DNA of 64,000 nucleotides from positions 186,001 to 250,000 of the forward strand of contig CAJNBS010000001.1 of NCBI GenBank assembly GCA_905221065.1. The letters run 5' to 3'. The DNA is from a bacterium (GTDB taxonomy: Bacteria; Bacillota; Bacilli; Lactobacillales; Streptococcaceae). Below, piece after piece: positions 9,917-19,966 of this stretch (position 1 is the first letter of the stretch; every line of letters starts with the position of its first letter). Both the position numbers and the translations under genes were made by a program. Below the pieces are notes generated by a model, which worked only from the letters and a program-made list of their open reading frames with translations, was not told where the DNA came from and did no database searches.

Positions 9917-11599
9917 ATGAAAGAAGCTATAATTGAGTGGAAGGATTTCTCTTTCCGGTATGAAACACAACAAGAACCGACCTTGCAAGGGGTGGATTTG
10001 ACCATTTATAAGGGAGAAAAAGTCTTAATTGTTGGACCATCTGGGTCAGGTAAGTCTACCTTGGGTCAGTGTTTGAATGGGATTATTCCCAATATTTATA
10101 AGGGTCAGAAGTCTGGAGAATTTTTGATCAAGGGGCAAGCAGCCTTTGATATGAGCATCTATGACAAATCTCATCTGGTCAGCACAGTTTTGCAGGATAC
10201 AGATGGGCAGTTTATCGGTTTATCCGTGGCAGAGGATTTGGCTTTTGCTCTGGAAAATGATGTGACAGCTCTAGATGACATGAAAAGTCGTGTTCATAAA
10301 TGGGCTGAAAAGCTGGACCTTCTTTCTTTGCTGAATCAGCGTCCTCAGGATTTGTCTGGTGGACAAAAGCAGCGAGTCAGTCTAGCTGGTGTCTTGATTG
10401 ATGAGAGTCCGATTCTTTTGTTTGATGAGCCGCTCGCCAATCTGGATCCCAAGTCAGGTCAGGATATTATCGAATTGATTGACCAAATTCATAAGGAAGA
10501 GGGGACGACGACCCTTATTATTGAGCATCGTTTGGAGGATGTTCTGCACTGCCCTGTAGATCGGATTGTCTTGATAAACGATGGACGTATCCTTTTTAAT
10601 GGTGGTCCTGACCAGCTACTTGCGACTGATTTATTGACACAAAATGGAATCCGAGAACCTCTTTATCTTACCACTCTACGTCAATTGGGTGTAGATTTAG
10701 CAAAGGAAGAACAATTAGCAAATCTGGATAACTTGTCTATCTCAAAAGGGCAGGTTCAGTTACAGACTGAACTGGCAAAAGAAACCCCAGAATTGCAGTC
10801 ACTCTTTAGACTAGAGGACGTGTCTTTTTCTTATGATGATAGACCGATTTTGAAATCCATTCATCTGGATATTAAAAAGGGTGAAAAGATTGCCATTGTC
10901 GGAAAAAATGGGGCTGGGAAATCAACTCTAGCTAAGGCCTTAAGTAGCTTTATTCAGACGGAAGGCCGCTATCTTTGGGACGAACAGGATATCAAAGGAG
11001 ATTCTGTTGCAGAGCGGGCGGAACGAGTAGGCTATGTGCTGCAAAATCCCAATCAAATGATTTCAGCCAATATGATTTTTGATGAGGTGGCTCTAGGGCT
11101 TCGTTTGCGAGGTGTGGACGAGCAGGAAATTGAAACGAGAGTCTATGAAACCTTGAAAATCTGTGGGCTTTATGAATTCCGTAATTGGCCCATTTCTGCC
11201 TTGTCATTTGGTCAGAAAAAGCGTGTCACTATTGCCTCAATTTTGGTTTTAGGAGCTGAAATTATCCTCCTAGATGAACCGACTGCAGGTCAAGACCAAA
11301 AGAACTATACTGAGATTATGGAATTTCTCGAAGAACTGCATCAAAAAGGGCATACCATTGTCATGATAACCCATGATATGCAATTGATGCTGGATTATTC
11401 AGACCGGGCCCTAGTCATGGTGGATGGGGAATTGATTGCAGATACTGATCCAGCTAGTCTGTTGAGCAATCCTGAGCTGTTAGTAAAAGCCAATCTAAAA
11501 GAAACTTCAATCTTCAACTTGGCCAAGAAATTAGATGTTGATCCACTTGCTTTAACGGCATTTTACAAAGAAAGGAGAGAAGGATGCAAGCAAAATTAA
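9917..11599 (+). CDS. ECF transporter double ATPase (CbiO-CbiO fusion)
   Basis: The 560 residues are two fused ABC ATPase domains that power the ECF importer. Domain 1 has Walker [10 protein letters not shown] near residue 39, signature LSGGQKQR near 148 and Walker [13 protein letters not shown] near 168. Domain 2 has Walker [10 protein letters not shown] near 330, signature LSFGQKKR near 430 and Walker [13 protein letters not shown] near 450. The second signature reads LSFGQ rather than LSGGQ, a common variant in CbiO proteins. The T-component gene overlaps its 3' end by 16 bases, so translation is coupled. A possible -10 (TATGAT) lies about 45 bases upstream of the start. Confidence 0.92.
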   Translation: MKEAIIEWKDFSFRYETQQEPTLQGVDLTIYKGEKVLIVGPSGSGKSTLGQCLNGIIPNIYKGQKSGEFLIKGQAAFDMSIYDKSHLVSTVLQDTDGQFIGLSVAEDLAFALENDVTALDDMKSRVHKWAEKLDLLSLLNQRPQDLSGGQKQRVSLAGVLIDESPILLFDEPLANLDPKSGQDIIELIDQIHKEEGTTTLIIEHRLEDVLHCPVDRIVLINDGRILFNGGPDQLLATDLLTQNGIREPLYLTTLRQLGVDLAKEEQLANLDNLSISKGQVQLQTELAKETPELQSLFRLEDVSFSYDDRPILKSIHLDIKKGEKIAIVGKNGAGKSTLAKALSSFIQTEGRYLWDEQDIKGDSVAERAERVGYVLQNPNQMISANMIFDEVALGLRLRGVDEQEIETRVYETLKICGLYEFRNWPISALSFGQKKRVTIASILVLGAEIILLDEPTAGQDQKNYTEIMEFLEELHQKGHTIVMITHDMQLMLDYSDRALVMVDGELIADTDPASLLSNPELLVKANLKETSIFNLAKKLDVDPLALTAFYKERREGCKQN

Positions 11600-12414
11600 T
11601 TGGTTACCAGCATAGAGATACTGTGATTCATCGCTTGTCAGGAGCTGGGAAACTTCTCTTTTTCATTCTCGTGTCATTGGCTGCTATGATTAGCTATGAT
11701 ACCAGATTGCTTGTTCTGATTGCTGTCTTTTCGGTCTTTCTCCTCTATTTGTCAGAAATCCGTTTTAAAGATGTTTCCTTTGTGGCCGTTTTTGCGACGG
11801 TATTTGCCGTTTTAAACGTCTTGATGGTCTATCTCTTTTCTCCCGAGTATGGGGTTGGACTTTACGGAGAGAGAAGTGTGATTTGGCAGGGAATTGGTGC
11901 CTATACCCTAACCAGCCAGGAGCTCTTTTATCTACTAAATTTGGCCATTAAGTATCTCTGCACCATTCCTCTGGCTATTATCTTTTTGATGACAACCCAT
12001 CCTAGTCAATTTGCATCCAGTTTAAATCAAATTGGTGTGCCTTACAAGATTGCCTATTCTGTCAGCCTGACCTTGCGTTATATTCCAGATTTGCAGGAAG
12101 AATTCTTTACCATCAAGATGTCTCAGGAAGCGCGTGGGATGGAATTATCCAAGAAAGCTTCTCTTATGCAACGAATCAAAGGCAATCTGCGCATTATTAC
12201 GCCCTTGATTTTTAGCTCGCTAGAACGCATTGATACCATTGCGACCGCCATGGAGCTTCGTCGCTTTGGGAAAGAGAAAAAACGTACTTGGTATAGTTAT
12301 CAGGCCTTGAAAAAAGGAGACTATCTTACCTTGCTCTTGGCAACCTTATTTTTAGTAGCTAGTTTATTACTTATCTTTCAGAATCAGGGACGATTTTACA
12401 ACCCTTGGAAATAG
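11584..12414 (+). CDS. ECF transporter T component (CbiQ/EcfT family)
   Basis: The 276-residue transmembrane coupling protein links the S component to the ATPases. Five hydrophobic segments are visible, with the conserved T-component helices carrying the Ala-Arg-Gly motif as [12 protein letters not shown] near residue 181 and a second arginine motif as [14 protein letters not shown] near 222. These short motifs contact the ATPases. The ATG at 11584 overlaps the end of the ATPase gene and is preceded by AAAGGAGAGAAGG. With the preceding two genes it completes a dedicated ECF importer. Confidence 0.9.
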   Translation: MQAKLIGYQHRDTVIHRLSGAGKLLFFILVSLAAMISYDTRLLVLIAVFSVFLLYLSEIRFKDVSFVAVFATVFAVLNVLMVYLFSPEYGVGLYGERSVIWQGIGAYTLTSQELFYLLNLAIKYLCTIPLAIIFLMTTHPSQFASSLNQIGVPYKIAYSVSLTLRYIPDLQEEFFTIKMSQEARGMELSKKASLMQRIKGNLRIITPLIFSSLERIDTIATAMELRRFGKEKKRTWYSYQALKKGDYLTLLLATLFLVASLLLIFQNQGRFYNPWK

Positions 12415-12447
12415 CTTGAAAAAATTGAAAAAATCAAGTCGTTTCTA

Positions 12448-12583
12448 TTGACAATGATTCTGAAAGTGTTATACTAAGAAAGTAGTTTCGCTGATTTACT
12501 TCAAACCTGTTGTGAGGTAAGTTAACGATGCCTTAACCACGCTGTTTGCTGAGCTTGACTCCGGGCAGTGTGGCTATTTTTTT
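12448..12583 (+). ncRNA. Structured RNA leader or small RNA ahead of trmL, with promoter and terminator
   Basis: A promoter (TTGACA at 12448-12453, 16 bases, TATACT at 12470-12475) would start a transcript near 12482. The next 100 bases can form TTACTTCA/TGAGGTAA, then GTTAA/TTAAC, then an 8-base stem CCACGCTG (12537-12544)/CAGTGTGG (12566-12573) followed by seven T. That arrangement fits either a free small RNA of about 100 nucleotides or a terminator-type riboswitch controlling trmL. No known riboswitch consensus was recognised. Confidence 0.55.
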
Positions 12584-12606
12584 GCAATGGTGAAAGGAAG
12601 CAAGTC

Positions 12607-13110
12607 ATGACAAATCACATTGTATTATTTGAACCTCAAATTCCACAAAATACAGGTAATATCGCGCGTACTTGCGCTGCGACCAATTCTCCCCTCCACA
12701 TCATCAAGCCTATGGGCTTTCCTATCGATGACCGCAAGATGAAGCGAGCTGGGTTGGATTATTGGGATAAGCTAGAGATTAATTTTTATGATAGTTTGGA
12801 AGATTTCATGTCTCGTATGAAAGGAAAACTCTATCTGATTTCAAAATTCGCGGAAAAAGTCTATTCTGAGGTGGATTTATCGACTGATGAGGACCATTAT
12901 TTTCTCTTTGGACGTGAAGACAAGGGCTTGCCTGAGGACTTTATGCGAGAACATCCTGAAAAAGCTCTCCGTATTCCTATGAATGATGAACATGTCCGTA
13001 GTCTCAATGTGTCTAATACAGTATGCATGATTGTTTACGAAGCCCTTCGTCAACAGAACTTTGCTGGTCTTGAGCTTGTTCATACCTATGAAGTGGATAA
13101 ATTGAAATAA
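12607..13110 (+). CDS. trmL: tRNA (cytidine(34)-2'-O)-methyltransferase TrmL
   Basis: This SPOUT-class enzyme methylates the ribose of the wobble base in leucine tRNAs. The start at 12607 has GAAAGGAAG upstream; an in-frame ATG at 12568 lies inside the leader hairpin and is rejected. The 167-residue product has the knot motifs: [25 protein letters not shown] start near residues 3-22 (the PxNTGN core is clear), FGREDKGLP near 101 and [17 protein letters not shown] near 124. It has normal length for the TrmL/CspR group. A structured, terminator-containing leader precedes it. Confidence 0.92.
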   Translation: MTNHIVLFEPQIPQNTGNIARTCAATNSPLHIIKPMGFPIDDRKMKRAGLDYWDKLEINFYDSLEDFMSRMKGKLYLISKFAEKVYSEVDLSTDEDHYFLFGREDKGLPEDFMREHPEKALRIPMNDEHVRSLNVSNTVCMIVYEALRQQNFAGLELVHTYEVDKLK

Positions 13111-13126
13111 AAAATGAAAATGAACA

Positions 13127-13154
13127 AAATGCTTGCGCTTGCAAGCGTTTTTTG
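13127..13154 (+). terminator. Terminator after trmL, overlapping the ribU promoter
   Basis: AAAATGCTTGC and GCAAGCGTTTT pair around a short loop and run into T6. The same bases contain TTGCGC (13133-13138), 17 bases from an extended -10 TG-T-TATGAT (13156-13161), which is the likely ribU promoter. Confidence 0.7.
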
Positions 13155-13166
13155 TTATGATAAAAG

Positions 13167-13380
13167 AGTCTTCAGGGCAGGGTGAGATTCCCGACCGGCG
13201 GTAAATTTGACTATCTATTTTAGTTTTCTCGTTGTTGTCTTGTCTCGATATACTGTAAGTATTATCTTCGACTGCGACACCTAGATAAATCTAAAATATC
13301 TTAGCTAAATAAGTCCGCGAGCGCAAGCTGATGTGGTGAGATTCCACAACCGACAGTATAGTCTGGATGGGAGAAGACGA
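13167..13380 (+). promoter_or_regulatory. FMN riboswitch (RFN element) controlling ribU
   Basis: Diagnostic RFN blocks are present in order: CAGGGCAGGGTGAGATTCCC, GACCGGCGGTAA, GTCCGCGAGCGC, TGTGGTGAGATTCCACAACC, GACAGTATAGTCTGGATGGG and AGAAGAC, the last closing with GTCTTC at the start. The peripheral stem between the second and third blocks is unusually long (about 100 bases, with arms around TATCTATTTTAG and CTAAAATATCT). FMN binding would repress the downstream riboflavin transporter. The roughly 165-base expression platform up to the ribU start shows no clear strong terminator, so control may be at translation. Confidence 0.95.
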
Positions 13381-13546
13381 AAGAATAGCTTTGTCTGTTC
13401 TGATAGATTTATAGTCGAATTGTAACCGCTTGCTTTAGTTTACTTTGATAAAGTGAGAGGGAACTTTTGGGATATAAAAAGTGAGAATAGATAGAGGAAT
13501 CCTTTCTAACTTCTTCTGATTTTATAGAAAATTGGAGGAACCTGTT

Positions 13547-14110
13547 ATGACAAACACACGTCGACTTTCGACCATTGCGATTCTATCAGCCATTTCATTT
13601 GTGCTGATGTACTTTGACTTTCCGCTTCTACCAGCGGCGTCCTTCCTCAAGATCGAATTTAGTATCTTGCCAGTCCTTGTGGGTCTGGTGGTCATGGATT
13701 TGCCTGCTGCTCTAGGAGTTCTCTTGCTTCGCTCACTCTTGAAATTACTTCTTAACAGTCAGGGAGTGAATACTTACATTGGTTTGCCGATGAATATCGT
13801 AGCTTTGGGAGTTTTTGTCCTCGTATTTGCTTTGATTTGGAAAAAGGAACGGACAACCCTTCGTTTCCTACTAGGCTCTCTAGCTGGAACTATTGGTTTG
13901 ACCGTAGCTATGTTGGTTCTCAATTATGTTTACGCTGTTCCTTTGTACGCTAAGTTTGCTAACTTTGATATTGGAAAAATTTTGGGACTGTCCAACTACC
14001 TAATGACTATGGTATTGCCTTTTAACTTGATTGAGGGTGTAATCTTTTCCGTTTCATTCTGGTTGTTGTACGTTCTCTTGAAACCAACCTTAAAACATTA
14101 TGAAAGATAA
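13547..14110 (+). CDS. ribU: Riboflavin ECF transporter S component RibU
   Basis: RibU binds riboflavin and delivers it through a shared ECF module that is not encoded here. The ATG at 13547 follows TTGGAGGAACC; an in-frame upstream start at 13532 precedes the ribosome binding site and is rejected. The 187 residues hold five to six hydrophobic segments, with the RibU-like N-terminal stretch YFDFPLLPAASFLKIEFS near residues 24-41, PVLVGLVVMDLPAALGVLL and a KLLLNSQGVNTYIGLPMN loop. The FMN riboswitch directly upstream confirms the substrate. The next gene overlaps the 3' end by 11 bases. Confidence 0.93.
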   Translation: MTNTRRLSTIAILSAISFVLMYFDFPLLPAASFLKIEFSILPVLVGLVVMDLPAALGVLLLRSLLKLLLNSQGVNTYIGLPMNIVALGVFVLVFALIWKKERTTLRFLLGSLAGTIGLTVAMLVLNYVYAVPLYAKFANFDIGKILGLSNYLMTMVLPFNLIEGVIFSVSFWLLYVLLKPTLKHYER

Positions 14111-14750
14111 ACAAACATTTTTAATGAAGGGCAGTTTTGCCCTTTTACTTTTCGTTATTCTTGGCTACATGGTCAAATTTTACCCTGAAACGCTGGTCGG
14201 TTTTGACCAACCGATTCAGACGGCCGTTCGAGGAGACTTGCCAGATTACTTGACTATTCTTTTTCGAGCCATCACACACTTGATTGATATTCCGGTGATT
14301 ATCACTTGGGTGGTCATTACAGCCTTTGTCTTTTATCGTAAGAGATGGAAGATAGAAAGTTTCTTCATGCTGGGAAATCTGGCTTTGGCAGGTCTTTTAA
14401 TCGTGACCTTTAAAAACATCTACCAGCGCCCACGACCAGCTATCTTACATCTGGTGGAGGAGAAGGGCTTTTCCTTCCCAAGTGGCCATTCTCTGGCTGT
14501 AACCTTGATGATTGGCTCTCTGATTGTCATTCTCAGTCAACGGATTAAAAATCCAGTCTGGAGAAAAATCGCGCAAATCGTCCTTGGGTTCTACCTAGTC
14601 AGTGTGCTGGTATCAAGAATCTATCTGGGAGTTCACTATCCATCAGACGTTCTTGCCAGTCTCTGTGTGGGCTTGGGAGTCCTGTTTATAGAATTTCCCT
14701 TCTATGACAAGCTCCGCTTCCAATGGCGATTTAAAGGCAAGCAGAAGTGA
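14100..14750 (+). CDS. PAP2-family membrane phosphatase
   Basis: The 216-residue protein is a type 2 phosphatidic acid phosphatase-like membrane enzyme. The three-part PAP2 catalytic signature is intact: KNIYQRPRP near residue 103, FPSGHS near 126 and SRIYLGVHYPSDV near 170. Six hydrophobic segments surround it. Likely substrates are lipid phosphates or undecaprenyl pyrophosphate, but the sequence does not decide. It starts inside the end of ribU, so it is on the riboswitch-controlled transcript and probably translationally coupled, although a link to riboflavin is not obvious. Confidence 0.88.
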   Translation: MKDKQTFLMKGSFALLLFVILGYMVKFYPETLVGFDQPIQTAVRGDLPDYLTILFRAITHLIDIPVIITWVVITAFVFYRKRWKIESFFMLGNLALAGLLIVTFKNIYQRPRPAILHLVEEKGFSFPSGHSLAVTLMIGSLIVILSQRIKNPVWRKIAQIVLGFYLVSVLVSRIYLGVHYPSDVLASLCVGLGVLFIEFPFYDKLRFQWRFKGKQK

Positions 14751-14777
14751 GTATTGAATTTGCTTGAGGAGAAAGAA

Positions 14778-15197
14778 ATGAAAGTCAACATAAAAGCTCT
14801 CCATCCGACTCAACTATACTTATCAGAAAAGAAACTAGAAGGCATCCAGACACTTTATAAGTCGGCAGAAACAATCAATGTTGTTCCAATCAGTATTCTT
14901 GCCTTTGGAGATTGCTTGTTGATTACAGATGGGCATCACAGGGCTTATCAGGCTTTATTGGCAGGTCGGGATACGATTTCTGCTGAGTTTGATAGAGACG
15001 GCGGTAATGAACTATATCATCTCTATGCGCAAGTCTGCGAAGAAAGAAAAATTTATTCTGTTCTGGATTTAAAAAATCATATCTTACCTCAAGATGAGTA
15101 TGAAGCAAAATGGTATAACTGGTGTGAGGGTTTTAATCAAGCAGCAACTCTCTTATTGAAAAGGAAAGCAGATGAAACAGACCCTACAAATAGATAA
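14778..15197 (+). CDS. ParB/Srx-fold nuclease-like small protein of unknown role
   Basis: The product is about 139 residues if translation starts at the ATG at 14778, which follows GAGGAGAAA. It has a ParB N-terminal-like pattern: LHPTQLYLSEKKLEGI, then PISILAFGDCLLITDGHHRAYQALLAG, where the DGHHR motif near residue 55 corresponds to the nucleotide-binding GxHR segment of ParB/sulfiredoxin folds. The rest (to LLLKRKADETDPTNR) is helical and charged. No partner for chromosome partitioning is nearby. It overlaps the next gene by 26 bases, so both are probably on one transcript. The function is unknown. Confidence 0.7.
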   Translation: MKVNIKALHPTQLYLSEKKLEGIQTLYKSAETINVVPISILAFGDCLLITDGHHRAYQALLAGRDTISAEFDRDGGNELYHLYAQVCEERKIYSVLDLKNHILPQDEYEAKWYNWCEGFNQAATLLLKRKADETDPTNR

Positions 15198-15651
15198 TGC
15201 ACTGCGTCTTGTTCCTTATTATAAGGTCAATCATTGTGAGGAAGCTTTTGCTTGGTATCAGGATGTGAACTTGGTTTACCTCGTAGATGGTGTGAAGAGA
15301 CCTTACAGTCCAGCGACCCTGGAAGCTATGTATTCTTATTTGGATAAGCATGGAGAGCTTTTTTGGATTGAAGTCAAGGAGAAGGGAGAATGGTTTCCAA
15401 TTGGGGATGTTACACTATCTCAGGATAATCTCCCCATTGTGATTGGGAATCCAGCTTACCAACATCGAGGGATTGGGAAAAAGGTTCTAAGTACTTTGAT
15501 TGAATTGGCTCGAGTAAAAGGATGGAAAGAATTGAAAGTCAAGGAAATCTACACCTACAATCATGTTTCTAGGAGGTGTTTCAAGTCGCTTGGATTTGTG
15601 GAAGATGGAGCAACAGAAAAAGGAACGAGTTTTATACTGAAATTAGTCTAA
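15172..15651 (+). CDS. GNAT-family N-acetyltransferase
   Basis: The 159-residue protein has an acetyl-CoA-binding motif A typical of GNAT enzymes: PIVIGNPAYQHRGIGKKVLSTLIELA near residues 90-114, containing Q/RxxGxG/A as HRGIGK, followed by a motif B-like YTYNHVSRRCFKSLGFVEDG near 128-147. The acceptor substrate is unknown. The start codon lies inside the upstream gene and has AAAAGGAAAG before it. It is the last gene of the ribU-PAP2-ParB-like-GNAT run; the pheS T-box leader follows. Confidence 0.85.
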   Translation: MKQTLQIDNALRLVPYYKVNHCEEAFAWYQDVNLVYLVDGVKRPYSPATLEAMYSYLDKHGELFWIEVKEKGEWFPIGDVTLSQDNLPIVIGNPAYQHRGIGKKVLSTLIELARVKGWKELKVKEIYTYNHVSRRCFKSLGFVEDGATEKGTSFILKLV

Positions 15652-15709
15652 TCTAACTTGTTTTTTAACTCAAAATCTGATAAACTAAGTAGTAATTGAA
15701 TAGAAATCT

Positions 15710-15900
15710 GCAAGACTAGTAACTCAAGGGAAGTATATCAGGGAGGAGAGCCGTGACTGCAAGCTCTCTATATGAAAGCTGGGTGAATTCACTTGCGCAT
15801 GGATTTAGAAATGAAGGTCTGACTTGTCAGATGAAAACGGATGGTACCGCGTGTCAACGCTCCGAGTGGAGTTTTTGGCATGTGGTTTTCTTTTTATCTT
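15710..15900 (+). promoter_or_regulatory. T-box leader of the pheST operon
   Basis: The conserved T-box TGGTACCGCG is at 15842-15851. Upstream are an AGGGAAGTATATCAGGGAGG stem I segment, and a loop around GGTGAATTCACTTGCG whose TTC (15788-15790) fits a phenylalanine specifier codon. Downstream, CGTG-CAA-CTCC and GGAG-TTG-CATG form a competing terminator stem followed by T-rich sequence (to about 15897). Uncharged tRNA-Phe would stabilise the antiterminator and allow expression. Confidence 0.9.
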
Positions 15901-15922
15901 ATGAGAGACTGATGGAGGAAAT

Positions 15923-16969
15923 ATGTCAACTATTGAAGAACAATTAAAAGCGCTTCGTGAAGAAACGCTGGCTAGCTTGAAGCAGATTACTGCTGAAAAT
16001 GAAAAAGAGATGCAAGACTTGCGTGTCTCTGTCCTTGGGAAAAAGGGTTCGCTTACTGAAATCCTCAAAGGGATGAAAGATGTCTCTGCTGAAATGCGTC
16101 CAATTATCGGGAAACACGTCAATGAAGCGCGCGATGTCTTGACAGCTGCTTTTGAAGAAACAGCTAAGCTCTTGGAAGAAAAGAAAGTCGCAGCTCAGCT
16201 AGCTAGCGAGAGTATCGATGTGACGCTTCCAGGCCGTCCAGTTGCTACTGGTCATCGTCATGTCCTCACGCAAACCAGTGAGGAAATCGAAGATATTTTC
16301 ATTGGGATGGGGTACCAAGTTGTGGATGGTTTTGAAGTGGAGCAAGACTACTATAACTTTGAGCGTATGAACCTTCCCAAAGATCACCCAGCTCGCGATA
16401 TGCAGGACACTTTCTATATCACAGAAGAGATCTTACTTCGTACCCACACGTCTCCAGTTCAGGCGCGTGCTATGGATGCACATGATTTCTCTAGAGGTCC
16501 TTTGAAAATGATCTCACCAGGGCGTGTCTTCCGTCGCGATACGGACGATGCGACCCACAGTCACCAATTCCACCAAATCGAAGGTTTGGTTGTTGGGAAA
16601 AATATCTCTATGGCAGACCTTCAAGGAACCCTTCAATTGATTGTTCAAAAAATGTTTGGTGAAGAGCGTCAAATTCGTTTGCGTCCATCTTATTTCCCAT
16701 TCACAGAGCCATCTGTTGAGGTGGATGTTTCCTGCTTCAAGTGTGGTGGAGAAGGTTGTAACGTATGTAAGAAAACAGGTTGGATCGAAATCATGGGTGC
16801 CGGTATGGTTCACCCACGTGTCCTTGAAATGAGTGGTATCGATGCGACTGTTTATTCTGGCTTTGCCTTTGGTCTTGGTCAAGAGCGTGTAGCTATGCTC
16901 CGTTACGGAATCAACGATATCCGTGGATTCTACCAAGGAGATGTCCGCTTCTCAGAACAGTTTAAATAA
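15923..16969 (+). CDS. pheS: Phenylalanine-tRNA ligase alpha subunit
   Basis: PheS is the catalytic subunit of the class II alpha2-beta2 synthetase that charges tRNA-Phe. The 348-residue product has an N-terminal coiled-coil tRNA-binding arm (about residues 1-85), then motif 2 [21 protein letters not shown] near 196-216 and motif 3 [18 protein letters not shown] near 313-330. A small Cys cluster ([16 protein letters not shown], near 272) is visible. GGAGG precedes the ATG. The next gene starts on the last base of the stop codon (TAATG). Confidence 0.97.
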   Translation: MSTIEEQLKALREETLASLKQITAENEKEMQDLRVSVLGKKGSLTEILKGMKDVSAEMRPIIGKHVNEARDVLTAAFEETAKLLEEKKVAAQLASESIDVTLPGRPVATGHRHVLTQTSEEIEDIFIGMGYQVVDGFEVEQDYYNFERMNLPKDHPARDMQDTFYITEEILLRTHTSPVQARAMDAHDFSRGPLKMISPGRVFRRDTDDATHSHQFHQIEGLVVGKNISMADLQGTLQLIVQKMFGEERQIRLRPSYFPFTEPSVEVDVSCFKCGGEGCNVCKKTGWIEIMGAGMVHPRVLEMSGIDATVYSGFAFGLGQERVAMLRYGINDIRGFYQGDVRFSEQFK

Positions 16970-17478
16970 TGATTAGAAAAGTAGAAATGGCAGATGTTGA
17001 GGTGTTGGCTGAAATTGCCAAACAAACCTTTCGTGAAACATTTGCGCATGATAATACGGAAGAGCAGTTACGGGAATACTTTGAAGAGGCTTATAGTCTG
17101 AAAACTTTGTCAACTGAGTTGGAAAATCCAGATTCCGAAACCTATTTCATTATGCATGAAGAGGAGATAGCTGGTTTTCTCAAAGTCAACTGGGGAAGTG
17201 CTCAAACTGAGAGAGAATTAGAGGATGCTTTTGAAATTCAACGCCTCTATGTTCTACAAAAATTCCAAGGATTTGGACTAGGTAAGCAACTGTTTGAATT
17301 CGCTCTTGAACTTGCTACAAAAAATAGTTCTTCCTGGGCTTGGTTAGGTGTTTGGGAGCATAATACAAAAGCTCAAGCGTTTTATAACCGATATGGTTTT
17401 GAAAAATTTAGCCAACATCATTTTATGGTTGGTCAAAAAGTAGATACGGATTGGTTACTGAGAAAGAAATTAAGGTAA
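16969..17478 (+). CDS. GNAT-family N-acetyltransferase inside the pheST operon
   Basis: The 169-residue product carries a GNAT core: EIQRLYVLQKFQGFGLGKQLFEFAL near residues 86-110 with the acetyl-CoA-binding QxxGxG segment, and WLGVWEHNTKAQAFYNRYGFEKFSQH near 125-150. It resembles small-molecule or spermidine-type acetyltransferases but the substrate is unknown. It is translationally coupled to pheS (TAATG) and separated from pheT by 76 bases, so the T-box should control it too. Confidence 0.85.
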   Translation: MIRKVEMADVEVLAEIAKQTFRETFAHDNTEEQLREYFEEAYSLKTLSTELENPDSETYFIMHEEEIAGFLKVNWGSAQTERELEDAFEIQRLYVLQKFQGFGLGKQLFEFALELATKNSSSWAWLGVWEHNTKAQAFYNRYGFEKFSQHHFMVGQKVDTDWLLRKKLR

Positions 17479-17554
17479 GAAGATGATTCTTCTATTGAAA
17501 TGATAGGAAAGGAAAAGAACTAGAGTGGCAACTGTCATTCTGGAGAACTAAATT

Positions 17555-19960
17555 ATGCTTGTATCTTATAAATGGTTAAAAGAATTGGTGGACATTGATG
17601 TGCCATCACAAGAGTTGGCTGAAAAAATGTCAACTACAGGGATCGAGGTAGAGGGTGTCGAATCACCAGCTGCTGGTCTCTCAAAAATTGTCGTCGGTGA
17701 TGTCTTGTCTTGCGAAGATGTGCCAGAAACTCATCTCCATGTTTGTCAGGTTAACGTTGGCGAAGAAGAAGCCCGTCAAATCGTTTGTGGTGCCCCGAAT
17801 GTGCGTGCTGGTATTAAGGTTATGGTGGCACTTCCGGGAGCTCGTATCGCTGACAACTACAAAATCAAAAAAGGGAAAATCCGTGGCTTAGAGTCACTTG
17901 GAATGATCTGTTCACTTGGTGAATTGGGAATTTCTGACTCAGTTGTGCCTAAGGAATTCGCAGATGGCATTCAAATCTTGCCAGAAAATGCCGTTCCTGG
18001 GGATGAAGTCTTCTCATATCTAGACTTGGATGATGAAATCATCGAACTTTCTATCACACCCAACCGTGCGGATGCCCTTTCTATGCGTGGGGTGGCTCAC
18101 GAAGTAGCAGCTATCTATGATAAGGAAGTCAACTTTAAAGAATTTACTCTAACAGAAACAAATGAAAGTGCAGCAGATGCCCTTTCTGTAGGTATTGAAA
18201 CAGACAAGGCACCTTACTATGCGGCCCGTATCTTGGACAATGTGACCATCGCACCAAGTCCACAGTGGTTGCAAAACCTCCTTATGAATGAAGGCATCCG
18301 TCCAATCAATAACGTAGTGGACGTGACCAACTACATCCTTCTCTACTTTGGTCAACCGATGCATGCCTTTGACCTGGATACCTTTGAAGGGACTGACATT
18401 CGTGTGCGTGAAGCGCGTGCTGGTGAAAAATTGGTGACCTTGGATGGTGAAGAACGTGACTTGGAAGTAAATGACTTAGTCATCACTGTCGCAGACAAGC
18501 CAGTGGCCCTTGCAGGTGTTATGGGTGGTCAAGAAACCGAAATCTCTGAAAAATCTAGTCGTGTTGTCCTTGAAGCTGCAGTCTTCAATGGTAAATCAAT
18601 TCGTAAGACTAGTGGTCGCTTGAATCTTCGTTCGGAGTCATCTTCTCGCTTTGAAAAAGGCATCAATGTGGCAACAGTCAATGAAGCCCTTGATGCGGCG
18701 GCTAGCATGATTGCAGAACTTGCTGGTGCGACGGTTCGTAAGGGCATCGTTTCAGCAGGTGAGCTTGATACTTCTGATGTAGAAGTTTCTTCGACACTTG
18801 CAGACGTTAATCGCGTCCTCGGTACGGAGCTTTCATACACTGATGTCGAAGATGTCTTCCGTCGTCTTGGATTTGGTCTTTCTGGAAATGCAGAATCATT
18901 TACAGTCAGTGTCCCACGTCGTCGCTGGGATATCACCATTGAAGCAGACCTCTTTGAAGAAATCGCTCGTATCTATGGTTATGATCGCTTGCCAACCAGT
19001 CTTCCAAAAGACGATGGTACAGCAGGTGAATTGACTGTGACACAAACACTTCGTCGTCAAGTTCGTACGATTGCTGAAGGGGCAGGCTTGACAGAAATTA
19101 TCACCTACGCTCTGACAACGCCTGAAAAAGCAGTTGAGTTTACAGCTCAACCAAGTAACCTTACAGAACTCATGTGGCCAATGACAGTGGATCGTTCTGT
19201 CCTACGTCAAAATATGATTTCAGGTATCCTTGATACCGTTGCCTATAACGTGGCTCGTAAGAATAAAAACTTGGCCCTTTACGAGATTGGAAAAGTCTTT
19301 GAACAAACAGGCAATCCAAAAGAAGAACTTCCAAATGAAATCAACAGCTTTGCCTTTGCCTTGACAGGATTGGTTGCTGAAAAAGATTTCCAAACAGCAG
19401 CAGTTCCAGTTGATTTCTTCTATGCTAAGGGAATCCTAGAAGCATTATTTACTCGCTTGGGATTAGAAGTGACCTATACAGCTACGGCTAAGATTGCAAG
19501 CCTCCACCCAGGACGTACAGCCGTGATTTCACTCGGTGACCAAGTTCTTGGTTTCCTTGGCCAAGTGCATCCAGTCACTGCTAAGGCCTACGATATTCCA
19601 GAAACGTATGTAGCGGAACTTAATCTTTCAGCCATCGAAGATGCGCTTCAACCAGTTGCTCCATTTGTGGAAATCACGAAATTCCCAGCAGTCAGCCGTG
19701 ACGTTGCCCTTCTCCTCAAGGCAGAAGTGACTCACCAAGAAGTTGTAGATGCTATCCAAGCTGCCGGCGTGAAACGTTTGACAGATATCAAACTCTTTGA
19801 CGTCTTCTCAGGCGAAAAATTGGGACTTGGTATGAAGTCAATGGCTTATAGCTTGACCTTCCAAAATCCAGAAGATAGCTTGACTGATGAAGAAGTCGCA
19901 CGCTACATGGAAAAAATCCAAGCATCACTTGAAGAAAAAGTGAATGCAGAAGTGCGTTAA
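17555..19960 (+). CDS. pheT: Phenylalanine-tRNA ligase beta subunit
   Basis: PheT is the editing and tRNA-recognition subunit of phenylalanyl-tRNA synthetase. The 801 residues have the expected order: an EMAP/tRNA-binding domain near 40-150 (HVCQVNVG... and [10 protein letters not shown]), B3/B4 editing domain near 200-400 ([22 protein letters not shown]), B5 domain near 405-475, a catalytic-like core and a C-terminal ferredoxin-like anticodon-binding domain ([19 protein letters not shown] to the end). It is full length. A hairpin terminator follows. Confidence 0.97.
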   Translation: MLVSYKWLKELVDIDVPSQELAEKMSTTGIEVEGVESPAAGLSKIVVGDVLSCEDVPETHLHVCQVNVGEEEARQIVCGAPNVRAGIKVMVALPGARIADNYKIKKGKIRGLESLGMICSLGELGISDSVVPKEFADGIQILPENAVPGDEVFSYLDLDDEIIELSITPNRADALSMRGVAHEVAAIYDKEVNFKEFTLTETNESAADALSVGIETDKAPYYAARILDNVTIAPSPQWLQNLLMNEGIRPINNVVDVTNYILLYFGQPMHAFDLDTFEGTDIRVREARAGEKLVTLDGEERDLEVNDLVITVADKPVALAGVMGGQETEISEKSSRVVLEAAVFNGKSIRKTSGRLNLRSESSSRFEKGINVATVNEALDAAASMIAELAGATVRKGIVSAGELDTSDVEVSSTLADVNRVLGTELSYTDVEDVFRRLGFGLSGNAESFTVSVPRRRWDITIEADLFEEIARIYGYDRLPTSLPKDDGTAGELTVTQTLRRQVRTIAEGAGLTEIITYALTTPEKAVEFTAQPSNLTELMWPMTVDRSVLRQNMISGILDTVAYNVARKNKNLALYEIGKVFEQTGNPKEELPNEINSFAFALTGLVAEKDFQTAAVPVDFFYAKGILEALFTRLGLEVTYTATAKIASLHPGRTAVISLGDQVLGFLGQVHPVTAKAYDIPETYVAELNLSAIEDALQPVAPFVEITKFPAVSRDVALLLKAEVTHQEVVDAIQAAGVKRLTDIKLFDVFSGEKLGLGMKSMAYSLTFQNPEDSLTDEEVARYMEKIQASLEEKVNAEVR

Positions 19961-19966
19961 CTCATC

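Noticed and set aside
15753..15947. Small ORF in the pheS leader
   Set aside because: It spans the T-box and terminator stems, which explain the conservation better than a peptide would.
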